Below are positions 41,957-50,127 of a stretch of 64,000 nucleotides of DNA, in pieces. Every line of letters starts with the position of its first letter. Within the stretch, counting starts at the first letter, position 1. The notes beneath the pieces were generated by a model, which was not told the DNA's origin, made no database searches, and saw only the letters and a list, made by a program, of their open reading frames with translations. The position numbers and the translations under genes are program-made. Location of the stretch: assembly GCA_963836375.1 (NCBI GenBank), contig CAWIJK010000004.1:62001-126000 (forward strand), written 5' to 3'. This DNA is from CAWIJK01 sp963836375. Its GTDB lineage: Bacteria > Actinomycetota > Acidimicrobiia > Acidimicrobiales > RAAP-2.

Positions 41957-42850
41957 TTGCGCTTCCACCAGGCCATCACCTTCCTGCCCACCGCGCAGGT
42001 CGTCCCCCTGGCGACCGCCTGCGACACGCTCGGCTATGCCGGGATCTACCTCTCGGACCACCTCTTCAACCCCCGCGACCTCGAATCGCGCTACACGTAC
42101 TCGACCCGCGACGACGGGGCGCCGGGCTGGGAGAAGGAGACCTCCTGGCCCGACCCGATGTGCGTGTTCTCGGGCCTGGCCACCGTGACCAACCACCTCA
42201 GCTTCACCACCGGCGTCTACATCGCCCCGGTCCGGGACCTGATCAGCGTGGCCAAGACCGTCGGCACCGCCGCCGTGCTCTCGGACAACCGGGTCCGCCT
42301 GGGTGTGGGGGTGGGCTGGTGCAAGGAGGAGTTCGACCAGACCGGTCAGGACTTCTCGAACCGGGGCCGGCGCCTCGACGAGATGATCAGCGCCCTGCGG
42401 GCCCTGTGGGCCGGTGGGTGGGTGGAGTTCCACGGCCGCTACTACGACGTGGCGCCGTGCCAGATGAACCCCTCGCCGACCCAGCCGGTCCCGATCCTCG
42501 GTGGTGGCCACTCCGAGCCAGCGCTGCGCCGCACCGCCGCGCTGTGCGACGGTTGGATCGCCGCCGGCGCCTACGGCGAGGAGGAGGCCTGGCGCCGCCT
42601 CGGCGAGCTCCGTGCCCACCTGGAGCGGGCCGGGAGGACCGGCGAGGACTTCACCGTCTACCTCTCCTTGGCCGAGCCGCCCGAAGTCGACCTGTACCGG
42701 CGCTTCGAGGAGGCCGGGGTGACCGACCTCGTGTGCGCGCCGTGGATGTTCACCAAGGTCGCCGCCGGTGCCCGCCCCGAGCAGGTCCTGGCCACCCGCA
42801 TCGGCGCCTGCGAGTGGTTCGCCGAGACCATCATCGCCAAGCTCGCTTAG
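41957..42850 (+). CDS. F420-type LLM class oxidoreductase
   Basis: 297 residues. Luciferase-like TIM barrel: LATACDTLGYAGIYLSDHLFNP, VYIAPVRDLISVAKTVGTAAVLSDNRVRLGVGVGWCKEEFDQTGQDFSNRGRRLDEMI, PVPILGGGHSEPALRR. This fits the probable F420-dependent TIGR03619 group. The TTG start at 41957 is the only start codon before the conserved RFHQAITFLP; it lies 8 bases after the P450 stop, so the two are one operon. Likely reduces or oxidises a steroid or acid intermediate; substrate unknown. Confidence 0.9.
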   Translation: MRFHQAITFLPTAQVVPLATACDTLGYAGIYLSDHLFNPRDLESRYTYSTRDDGAPGWEKETSWPDPMCVFSGLATVTNHLSFTTGVYIAPVRDLISVAKTVGTAAVLSDNRVRLGVGVGWCKEEFDQTGQDFSNRGRRLDEMISALRALWAGGWVEFHGRYYDVAPCQMNPSPTQPVPILGGGHSEPALRRTAALCDGWIAAGAYGEEEAWRRLGELRAHLERAGRTGEDFTVYLSLAEPPEVDLYRRFEEAGVTDLVCAPWMFTKVAAGARPEQVLATRIGACEWFAETIIAKLA

Positions 42851-42874
42851 AGCCGGCCACGAGGAGGCAGTGGG

Positions 42875-43909
42875 ATGAAGGACATGAAGCTGGGCCTGCA
42901 ACTCGGCTACTGGGGGTCGGGGCCCCCGGCCGCCGCCCCCGAGCAGGTGGCCGAGGCGGAGCGGCTCGGCTTCGACTCGGTCTGGACGGCCGAGTCCTAC
43001 GGCTCGGACGCCCTCACCCCCCTCGCCTGGTGGGGGGCCCGGACCGAGCGGGTGCGCCTCGGCACCTCGCTCTGCCAGCTCTCGGCCCGCACCCCGACGG
43101 CGGCGGCCATGGCGGCGCTGACCATGGACCACCTGAGCGGCGGCCGCTTCGTCCTCGGCCTCGGGGTCTCGGGGCCCCAGGTGGTCGAGGGCTGGTACGG
43201 CCAGCCCTTCGCCCGGCCCCTGGCCCGGACCCGCGAGTACATCGAGATCGTGCGCAAGGTCCTGGCCCGGCGGGCCCCGGTCACCAACGACGGCCCCAAC
43301 TACCCGCTCCCCTACCCCGGCGGCACCGGACTGGGCAAGCCGCTCAAGCCGATCGTGCACCCCCTGCGGGCCGACGTGCCGATCATCATGGGGGCCGAGG
43401 GGCCCAAGAACATCGCCCTGGCCGCCGAGATCGCCGACGGCTGGTTCCCCATCTTCTTCTCGCCCCGGGCCATGTCCGCCTTCGAGGCCTCCCTGGCCGA
43501 GGGGTTCGCCCGGCCCGGGGCCCGGCGGACGCCCGAGACCTTCGAGGTGCTGGCCTTCGCACCGACCGTCCTGGCCGACGACGTCGAGTCGGCGGCCGAC
43601 GCCTTCCGTCCCTACCTGGCCCTCTACATCGGGGGCATGGGGGCCAAGGACATGAACTTCCACTTCGACGTCTTCGCCCGCATGGGCTACGAGGAGGCGG
43701 CGACCAAGATCCAAGACGCCTACCTCGACGGCCGCAAGGACGACGCAGCGGCGGCGGTGCCCACAGCCATGGTCGAGGACATCGCCCTGGTGGGACCGCG
43801 CCAGAAGCTCCGCGACGACCTCGAGGCATGGCGCGAGTCGATCGCCACCTCGCTGCTCGTGAGCGGGGACCTGCCCACGCTTCGCACCATGGCCGAGCTG
43901 GTCGGCTGA
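42875..43909 (+). CDS. F420-type LLM class oxidoreductase
   Basis: 344 residues. MKLGLQLGYWGSGPP, ERLGFDSVWTAESYGSDALTPLAWWGARTERVRLGTSLCQLSARTPTAAAMAALTMDHLSGGRFVLGLGVSGPQVVEGWYG and IIMGAEGPKNIALAAEIADGWFPIFFSP are standard blocks of F420-dependent LLM proteins. GAGGAGG precedes the ATG. It is the third gene after the KstR-like site, following P450 and a more distant LLM paralogue, so both LLM proteins probably act in the same pathway. Confidence 0.92.
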   Translation: MKDMKLGLQLGYWGSGPPAAAPEQVAEAERLGFDSVWTAESYGSDALTPLAWWGARTERVRLGTSLCQLSARTPTAAAMAALTMDHLSGGRFVLGLGVSGPQVVEGWYGQPFARPLARTREYIEIVRKVLARRAPVTNDGPNYPLPYPGGTGLGKPLKPIVHPLRADVPIIMGAEGPKNIALAAEIADGWFPIFFSPRAMSAFEASLAEGFARPGARRTPETFEVLAFAPTVLADDVESAADAFRPYLALYIGGMGAKDMNFHFDVFARMGYEEAATKIQDAYLDGRKDDAAAAVPTAMVEDIALVGPRQKLRDDLEAWRESIATSLLVSGDLPTLRTMAELVG

Positions 43910-43957
43910 GGGGGCCGGCCCCCCGGGGGGGGCGGCTCGCCGGACCGGGCCATCACA

Positions 43958-43963
43958 TAGGAT
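43958..43963 (+). promoter_or_regulatory. Leaderless-type -10 (TAGGAT) for htpX
   Basis: TAGGAT lies 7 bases before the GTG at 43971. Confidence 0.5.
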
Positions 43964-43970
43964 TCGGCGC

Positions 43971-44933
43971 GTGTACAACCAGATCGCCAGCAACAAGCGG
44001 CGCAGCGTCGTGTTCATCAGCGTGTTCTTCGTCATCTGGCTGGCCATCGGGGCCGTCATCGGCCTGCTGGTCAAGGCGGTGCTCCAGCACGCGTCGAACA
44101 ACTCGGCCACCCCGGTCCACTACGGCTGGGGGCCGGTCATCGTCGGCATGGTCATCTGCGCCTTCCTGGCCCTCGGCGGGATCCTCTACTCGCTCAACGC
44201 CGGCTCCCGGATGGTCCTGCGGACCGCCGGGGCGGTGCCCGCCGACCCGACCCAGTACCAGCGGCTGCACAACCTGGTCGAGACCCTGGCCATCGGCGAG
44301 GGCATCCCGGCCCCGGCGGTTTACGTCATCAACGACCCCTCCCCCAACGCCTTCGCCACCGGGGTGAGCCCGGACAAGGCGTCCATCACCTTCACCACCG
44401 GGCTGCTCGACATCATGAACCGCGAGGAGCTCGAGGGCGTCACCAGCCACGAGATGAGCCACATCAAGAACCACGACATCCGGCTGCTGCTGGTGGTGAG
44501 CACCATGATCGGCATGGCCGCCCTGCTGGCCAGCATCCTGTGGCGGAGCGCCTTTTTCGCCGGGGGCGGCCGGAACAGCAATTCGGGCGGTCAGCTCATG
44601 ATCGTGATCTTCGCCGCCGGGGCGCTCCTGGCCGTGGTCGGCTTCATCTTCGGGCCGCTCATCCGCCTGGCCCTCTCACGGCGCCGGGAGGAGCTGGCCG
44701 ACGTGAGCGGGGTGGAGCTGACCCGGAACCCGGCCGGCCTGCTGAGCGCCCTGCGCAAGCTCCAGCAGAACGACAAGCCGTTCAAGAACTTCAACCACGC
44801 CACGGCGGCCATGTGCATCGACGACCCGCTGCAGCACCACGAGACCTGGTACCACCGCCTCTACGACACCCACCCCCCGATCGAAGAGCGGATCGCCGCC
44901 CTGGAGAAGATCGCCTCGGGCCAGTCGGTCTGA
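43971..44933 (+). CDS. htpX: M48 family zinc metalloprotease HtpX
   Basis: 320 residues. Membrane protease that clears damaged membrane proteins. Two N-terminal helices (VVFISVFFVIWLAIGAVIGLLV; VIVGMVICAFLALGGILYSL) precede the zinc site HEMSH (160-164) in LEGVTSHEMSHIKNHD; the third ligand is in RRREELADVSGVELTRNP. Two more helices follow the active site. The GTG is leaderless-type. It converges with lemA; htpX and lemA are often neighbours. Confidence 0.95.
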   Translation: MYNQIASNKRRSVVFISVFFVIWLAIGAVIGLLVKAVLQHASNNSATPVHYGWGPVIVGMVICAFLALGGILYSLNAGSRMVLRTAGAVPADPTQYQRLHNLVETLAIGEGIPAPAVYVINDPSPNAFATGVSPDKASITFTTGLLDIMNREELEGVTSHEMSHIKNHDIRLLLVVSTMIGMAALLASILWRSAFFAGGGRNSNSGGQLMIVIFAAGALLAVVGFIFGPLIRLALSRRREELADVSGVELTRNPAGLLSALRKLQQNDKPFKNFNHATAAMCIDDPLQHHETWYHRLYDTHPPIEERIAALEKIASGQSV

Positions 44934-44972
44934 GCCCGCCCCGGCCCTGCGGTCGGGCGGGGCGGCCCCTGT

Positions 44973-45650
44973 TCAGCCGGCGGGCGGCGGGCCCTGGGAG
45001 CTCCCCCCGGCCGGCGGGAGGCCCTCGGAGCCGGTGGCCAGGGGGGGTCCCGAGGCGGCCGGTCCCGCCGCGGTGGCCTGTTGGGAGCCGGGGAACGAGA
45101 CCTGGGGGACGGCCCGGTCGTCCTCGTCGGCGGCGAAGAAGGCCACCGCCTTGAAGTTGAACGGCCCGGCGATCAGGTTGCGCGGGAACGTCTGCAGGGC
45201 GGTGTTGTAGTCCCGGGCGCTCGTGTTGTAGTAGCGGCGGGCGAACTCGATCTTGTCCTCGGTGGCGGTCAGGGTCTCTTGGAGCTGCAGGAAGCTCTCC
45301 ACCGCCTTGAGCTGCGGGTAGTTCTCGGCCACCGCGAACAACGACCGCAGCGCGCCGGTCAGGGCGTTCTCGGCCGGGGCGATCTGGTTGGGGTCCCCGG
45401 TCGCCCCGGCGGTCACCGCGTTGGCCCGGGCCTGGGTCACCGCCTCGAAGGTGCCCTGCTCGTGGGTGGCGTAGCCCTGGACGGTCGAGACCAGGTTGGG
45501 GATGAGGTCGTGTCGGCGCTTGAGCTCGATGTCGATCTCGGACCACGCCTCTTGGGTCCGGTTCCGCTTCTTGACCAGGCCGTTGAACATGGCCCACAGG
45601 CCGAAGCCGAGGAGCACGACGACGACGATGACGACGATCAGGACAATCAT
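44973..45650 (-). CDS. lemA: LemA family protein
   Basis: 225 residues. N-terminal membrane anchor MIVLIVVIVVVVLLGFGLWAMF, then the LemA helical bundle: NGLVKKRNRTQEAWSEIDIELKRRHDLIPNLVSTVQGYA, and the signature ETLTATEDKIEFARRYYNTSARDYNTALQTFPRNLIA. The last 50 residues are Ala/Gly/Pro-rich and outside the family. The role is unknown; genetic linkage to M48 proteases suggests a common membrane quality-control function. Confidence 0.94.
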   Translation of the reverse strand: MIVLIVVIVVVVLLGFGLWAMFNGLVKKRNRTQEAWSEIDIELKRRHDLIPNLVSTVQGYATHEQGTFEAVTQARANAVTAGATGDPNQIAPAENALTGALRSLFAVAENYPQLKAVESFLQLQETLTATEDKIEFARRYYNTSARDYNTALQTFPRNLIAGPFNFKAVAFFAADEDDRAVPQVSFPGSQQATAAGPAASGPPLATGSEGLPPAGGSSQGPPPAG

Positions 45651-45821
45651 GTGTGGTGCCGCCCTTCCGAGTTTGGCTCGCGCGAACTGTACCGGCTCGG
45701 GAAGCGCCTCACCCCACCGTCTGGGCGGTGGGCGGCCCGCAGCCGGGGTGGGCCCGGGCCGGGACGGTCCCCGGAGCGGTGCCCGGCCGGGCGCCCCGCC
45801 CGGCCCGCTCGCCCGGCCGGC

Positions 45822-46106
45822 TCAGTCGGTCCCGAGGCACCGGGCCAGCGTGTCGAGCACGGTGCGACACGCGTCCACCGGCGCCGCCGGCCGCCGGCCG
45901 CGGCCCCGGCGGGCCGTCTCGGGCTCGACCGGCACCACCGGCGAGAGCGCCCCGGGGACCGGCTGGCCCGCCGGTGGGGGGTCGTAGGACTCGACGGTCC
46001 CGTCGCGCACCAGCTTGGTCGGCGTCCCCGCCGAGAAGTACCGGTCGTCGTGGCCCCCGAAGGGATCCCGGTACCAGCCCTGCGCGGCGACGGCGGTGGT
46101 GGGCAT
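45822..46106 (-). CDS. DUF2510 domain protein
   Basis: 94 residues. The N-terminal GWYRDPFGGHDDRYFSAGTPTKLVRDGTVESYDPPP is a DUF2510 motif, found in many actinobacterial envelope proteins, though here there is no membrane helix. The C-terminal half is Arg/Pro-rich with two Cys near the end. The ATG has TAAACT 6 bases upstream (leaderless type). Function unknown. Confidence 0.75.
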   Translation of the reverse strand: MPTTAVAAQGWYRDPFGGHDDRYFSAGTPTKLVRDGTVESYDPPPAGQPVPGALSPVVPVEPETARRGRGRRPAAPVDACRTVLDTLARCLGTD

Positions 46107-46112
46107 GCAGCC

Positions 46113-46118
46113 AGTTTA
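46113..46118 (-). promoter_or_regulatory. Leaderless-type -10 (TAAACT) for the DUF2510 gene
   Basis: TAAACT on the minus strand lies 6 bases before the ATG at 46106. Confidence 0.5.
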
Positions 46119-46242
46119 CCTAACGTTCACCCTCCCATCACGCATCGTTAACCCTTTGGGGGAGGGGCCGGGCTCGGGGCGCCCCGGGTGGGCCGGGCAC
46201 CGTCGGGCCGGTTCCGGGCCCGGGGCCTCCGGCCGGGCCGGT

Positions 46243-46268
46243 CGGTTCAGACCGGTTCAGACCGGTTC
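46243..46268. repeat. Short tandem repeat over the FadE28-like stop codon
   Basis: The 10-base unit ACCGGTTCAG occurs about 2.7 times. The stop codon of the second FadE28-like gene (46257-46259) is inside it, so slippage would extend or restore only a few C-terminal residues. Confidence 0.6.
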
Positions 46269-47417
46269 GGCGGCCAGCAGGGCGCCCAGGCGCTCCAGGC
46301 TGGCGTGGGCACCGCCCAAGCTCAGCTCGATCTGGCGGGTCAGGAGGAAGTAGCGGTGGAGGGGGTAGTCCCGGTCAACCCCGACGCCGCCGTGGAGGTG
46401 GGCCGCCGCGTGGACGACCCGCTGGCCTCCGTCGGCCGCCCAGAACTTGGCCACCGCCAGCTCGGCCGCGGCCGGCAGGCCCGCCGAGAGCCGCCAGGCC
46501 GCCTGCCAGGCGGTCAGCCGGACGGCCTCGGCGTCGACGTAGGCGTCGGCCGCCCGCTGGCCCACAGCTTGGAAGGTGGCGATCGGCTTGCCGAACTGCT
46601 CCCTCTCCTTGGCGTACTGCGCGGTGAGGGCCATGGCCGCCGCGCAGACCCCGGCCTCTTGGACGCACAGGGCGGCGGTGGCCCGCTCGGCGATGTGGGC
46701 CACCGCCGGCGCGCCATCGGCGTCGGGGCCCCCGAGCCGGTCGCCGTCACCCACCTCGACGTCGAGCTCGAGCAGTGCCTCGGGCCGGGCCGGGCCGTCC
46801 TGGCGGGTCCGGGTCACCCCGGCCGCCGTGGCGTCGAGCACGAACAGCGCGGTGGCGCCGAGGGCGCCGTCGTCGCCCACCACCGACGCCGGCACCAGGA
46901 CCACGTCGGCGACGAGCCCGGCCGGGACGCAGGCCTTGGTCCCTTGGAGCCGCCAGCCACCCGTCGCGGTCCGGGTGGCGGTGGTGGCCGGGGAGGTGCC
47001 ACCGGGCACGACCACGTCACCGACCAGCTCGGCCAGCGCGGCGGTGGCCACGGTCTCGCCCGAGGCGATGCCCGGGAGCAGGCGCCGTCGCTGCTCGTCG
47101 GTGCCGAAGCGGTCGATGGCCGACGCGCCGTAGGCCAGCGACTCGACCACCGGCACTGCGGCCGCGGTGCGACCGGCGGCCTCGACGACCAGGCAGACCG
47201 CCACCAGGTCGAGGCCCGCACCACCGACGTCGTCGGGGAGTCCGATGCCGAGCAGGCCTGCCTCGCCCAGCGAGGCCCACAGGTCCCGGTCGAAGGGGCC
47301 CTCCTCGCCCGCCGCGGCCTCGAGCGCCTTCAGTCGCTCGTGGGTCGAGCGCTCGGTGAAGATCTGGTCGGCCAGTTGGCGAACCGCCTCGTGCTCTTCG
47401 TCGTAGGTGAAGTCCAT
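46257..47417 (-). CDS. Acyl-CoA dehydrogenase, FadE28-like (second set)
   Basis: 386 residues. MDFTYDEEHEAVRQLADQIFTERSTHERLKALEAAAGEEGPFDRDLWASLGEAGLLGIGLPDDVGGAG and HLHGGVGVDRDYPLHRYFLLTRQIELSLGGAHASL mirror the first FadE28-like protein. It is encoded directly after a FadE29-like gene and probably forms a second mixed dehydrogenase. AAGAGAG precedes the ATG. Its C-terminus ends in a short tandem repeat. Confidence 0.9.
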   Translation of the reverse strand: MDFTYDEEHEAVRQLADQIFTERSTHERLKALEAAAGEEGPFDRDLWASLGEAGLLGIGLPDDVGGAGLDLVAVCLVVEAAGRTAAAVPVVESLAYGASAIDRFGTDEQRRRLLPGIASGETVATAALAELVGDVVVPGGTSPATTATRTATGGWRLQGTKACVPAGLVADVVLVPASVVGDDGALGATALFVLDATAAGVTRTRQDGPARPEALLELDVEVGDGDRLGGPDADGAPAVAHIAERATAALCVQEAGVCAAAMALTAQYAKEREQFGKPIATFQAVGQRAADAYVDAEAVRLTAWQAAWRLSAGLPAAAELAVAKFWAADGGQRVVHAAAHLHGGVGVDRDYPLHRYFLLTRQIELSLGGAHASLERLGALLAAEPV

Positions 47418-47445
47418 CTGCTCTCTTTCGTCGGTGCGGCGGCGG

Positions 47446-48622
47446 CTAGCGCAGCGAGCGCGGGAGGCCGAGGCCGAAGATGGCGATGAGGTCCCGCTGG
47501 ATCTCGTTGGTCCCGCCGCCGAAGGTGAGGATGATCATCGAGCGCGGCGTACATCTCGAGCCGTCCGGCGATCACGGCGGCCGGCGAGCCGCGCTTGAGG
47601 TAGCCCCCCTGGCCGATCACCTCCATCAAGAGGCGGAAGGCGCGCAGGTAGAACTCGGTCCCGAAGACCTTGATCGACGAGGCGTCGGCCACGTCGAGGC
47701 GCCCCTGGGTCGCCTGCCAGGCCACCTTCCAGTTGATCAGGCGCAGGAACTCGAGCTCGGCGTGGACCCGGGCCAGGTGCTCTTGGACCCATTCCTGGTC
47801 GACCACCCGGCGGCCGTCGGGGAGCTTGGTCTGCTGGGCCCAGGCCCGCACGTCGCCCAGCACCCGCTCGATGATCCCGGGCGAGCACAGGGTCACCCGC
47901 TCGTGGTTGAGCTGGCTGGTGATGAGGCTCCAGCCCATGTTCTCGCCCCCCACCAGGTTCTCGGCCGGGACCCGGACGTCCTCGTAGAAGGTGTAGTTGA
48001 TGTTGTGGTCGCCGAGCAGGGTCATCGGGACGACCCGGATGCCCGGGGTGTCCATCGGGACGATGAACATCGAGATCCCCTTGTGCTTGGGCGCCTCGGG
48101 GTCGGTGCGGGTGGCCAGCCAGATGTAATCGGCGTCGCCGGCCAGGCTGGTGAAGATCTTGGCCCCGTTGATCACGTACTCGTCCCCGTCGCGCACCGCC
48201 TTGGTGGTGAGGGCGGCCAGGTCGGTGCCGGCGTTCGGCTCGGTGTAGCCGATGCAGAAGTGGATTTCGCCGGCCAGGATCTTGGGCAAGAAGAAGTCCT
48301 TCTGGGCCGGGGTCCCGAAATCCATGATGGTGGGGCCCACCGTGTTGATGGTGAGCATGGGCACCGGCGCCCCCGAGCGCATCGACTCGTCGAAGAAGAT
48401 GAACTGCTCGATGGCCGAGCGCCCCTGGCCGCCGTACTCGGTCGGCCAGCCGATCCCGAGCCAGCCGTCCTCGGCCATCTGGCGGACGATCCGCCGCACC
48501 GTGGGCCCGATGCCGTGGCTCTGGGCCAGCTCGGCCTCGACCTCGGGGGTCAGCAGCTTGGCGTAGTACGCGCGCAGCTCCTGGCGGAGCGCCTCCTGCT
48601 CGGCCGTGTAGCCGATCTCCAT
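47446..48622 (-). pseudogene. Acyl-CoA dehydrogenase, FadE29-like (second set), frameshifted near the 3' end
   Basis: The ATG at 48622 (AGGGAGG upstream) opens a normal FadE29-like protein through IGYTEPNAGTDLAALTTKAVRDG and up to GRLEMYAA. There an extra base at about 47541-47544 shifts the frame; as read, translation runs on to 47330, overlapping the next gene. Removing one base restores SMIILTFGGGTNEIQRDL and an end at 47446 giving 391 residues, one less than the first FadE29-like protein. The lost tail includes the conserved flavin/substrate segment, so the shifted product should be inactive unless this is a sequencing error. Confidence 0.85.
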
Positions 48623-48690
48623 GGCTTCCTCCCTGCGGCGGGGCCGCCGCGGTGCGCCGGGCCCGGCCCGGCCGGCCGGCGCCGTCTCGG

Positions 48691-48704
48691 TAGAACACGT
48701 TACA
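48691..48704 (-). promoter_or_regulatory. KstR-like operator before the second FadE29-like gene
   Basis: TAGAACACGTTACA matches all fixed positions of TnnAACnnGTTnnA, about 70 bases upstream of the ATG at 48622. Confidence 0.65.
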
Positions 48705-48816
48705 GGGCAGGGGGTCCCCGGCCACCGGGGCCCGGTCCCCGCGGCGGGCAGCCGGCGGTCGCACCGGCCTCTCGACGGGCCGGCCGCCCCCCGTTAGCCT
48801 GAGGCAGGCAGCCGCT

Positions 48817-48834
48817 GGTTACCATCCGGTAACC
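48817..48834 (+). promoter_or_regulatory. 18-bp inverted repeat before the thiolase gene
   Basis: GGTTACC-ATCC-GGTAACC, perfect 7-base arms with a 4-base centre, lies about 65 bases before the thiolase ATG. The sequence differs from the KstR-like motif, so another (for example TetR-type) regulator is expected. Confidence 0.55.
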
Positions 48835-48900
48835 TGTGCCGGACCCCGGCCGGGGCGTGACCCCAGGGTCCGCCCAGCGGTCCAGACCCGAGGAGGGGCA

Positions 48901-50106
48901 ATGCCCGAAGCCGTCATCGTCGCCACCGGCCGGACCCCGATCGGCCGGGCCAACAAGGGCTCGCTGGTCGACTGCCGCCCCGACGACCTGGCCGCCCTGG
49001 TGGTCAAGGCGGTCCTCGACAAGGTCCCGGCCCTGCCGCCCCACACCGTCGAGGACCTGATCTTGGGGTCGGCCCAGCCCGCCGGCGAGGCCGGCTACAA
49101 CCTGGCCCGGGTGGTGGCCGTCATGGCCGGGCTCGACGACGTGCCCGGGGTGACGGTGAACCGCTACTGCTCGTCGTCCCTCCAGTCGATCCGCATGGCG
49201 GCCCACGCCATCAAGGCCGGCGAGGGCGACGTGTTCATCGCCGCGGGCGTCGAGACGGTGAGCCGCTACGGCCACGGCGCGGCGGACGTCGGCCCCCACA
49301 ACCCGGTGTTCGCCGAGGCCGAGGCGCGCACGGCGGCCCGGTCGGCCGCGGTCACCGAACCCTGGACCCCCGAGGCCGGTCTGCACGACATCTACATCGC
49401 CATGGGCCAGACGGCCGAGAACGTCGCCGAGTACAAGAACGTCAGCCGCCAGGTCCAAGACGAGTTCGCCCTGCAGTCCCAGACCCGGGCGGTGGCCTCC
49501 CAGCAGAGCGGGTTCTTCGAGCGCGAGATCATCCCGGTGACCCTGCCCGACGGCACGGTCGTGGCCACCGACGACGGTCCGCGGCCCAACACCACCCTCG
49601 AAGGACTGGCCCAGCTCAAGCCGGTGTTCCGCGAGGGCGGCACGGTGACCGCCGGGAACGCGTGTCCGCTCAACGACGGCGCGGCGGCGGTGATCGTGAT
49701 GAGCGACACCCGGGCCGCCGAGCTCGGCATCACCCCGCTGGCCCGGGTGGTGGCCAGCGGGGTGACCGGCCTCAACCCCGAGATCATGGGCCTCGGGCCG
49801 GTGGAGGCGATCCGCCAGGCCCTCAAGCGCGCCGACATGACCATCGACGACATCGACCTGGTGGAGATCAACGAGGCCTTCGCCGCCCAGGTGGTCCCCT
49901 CGGCCAAGGAGCTCGGCATCAGCTGGGACAAGCTGAACGTCCACGGCGGTGCCATCGCCCTCGGGCACCCCTTCGGCCAGACCGGGGCCCGCATCATGAC
50001 CACCCTGTTGAACGGCCTGGAGGACGCCGGCAAGACCTTCGGCCTCGAGTCGATGTGCGTCGGCGGCGGCCAGGGCATGGCCATGATCGTCGAGCGGCTC
50101 AGCTGA
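48901..50106 (+). CDS. Acetyl-CoA C-acyltransferase (thiolase)
   Basis: 401 residues. Thiolytic cleavage of 3-ketoacyl-CoA in beta-oxidation. The nucleophile Cys90 is in NRYCSSSLQS, His356 in GGAIALGHPFGQTGAR and Cys386 in SMCVGGGQGM. VEINEAFAAQVVPSAKELG is the usual NEAF block. GAGGAGGGG precedes the ATG. Diverging from the second FadE28/29-like set, it could supply the thiolase of the steroid side-chain cycle as FadA5 does in mycobacteria, but it also resembles general FadA enzymes. Confidence 0.94.
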   Translation: MPEAVIVATGRTPIGRANKGSLVDCRPDDLAALVVKAVLDKVPALPPHTVEDLILGSAQPAGEAGYNLARVVAVMAGLDDVPGVTVNRYCSSSLQSIRMAAHAIKAGEGDVFIAAGVETVSRYGHGAADVGPHNPVFAEAEARTAARSAAVTEPWTPEAGLHDIYIAMGQTAENVAEYKNVSRQVQDEFALQSQTRAVASQQSGFFEREIIPVTLPDGTVVATDDGPRPNTTLEGLAQLKPVFREGGTVTAGNACPLNDGAAAVIVMSDTRAAELGITPLARVVASGVTGLNPEIMGLGPVEAIRQALKRADMTIDDIDLVEINEAFAAQVVPSAKELGISWDKLNVHGGAIALGHPFGQTGARIMTTLLNGLEDAGKTFGLESMCVGGGQGMAMIVERLS

Positions 50107-50127
50107 GCCACCGCCGCCCGGCGGGGG

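Noticed and set aside
44936..44962. GC hairpin between htpX and lemA as a bidirectional terminator
   Set aside because: The stem has a bulge and no T-run on either strand; in such GC-rich DNA similar stems occur by chance.
46188..47489. 433-residue open frame on the plus strand opposite the FadE28-like gene
   Set aside because: The minus strand has a full acyl-CoA dehydrogenase with start, end and ribosome binding site; the plus-strand product has no recognisable motif.
48901..50106. Naming the thiolase FadA5
   Set aside because: The active-site segments fit thiolases in general; the context is suggestive, but the FadA5-specific N-terminus and DCQCGSG block are not present.
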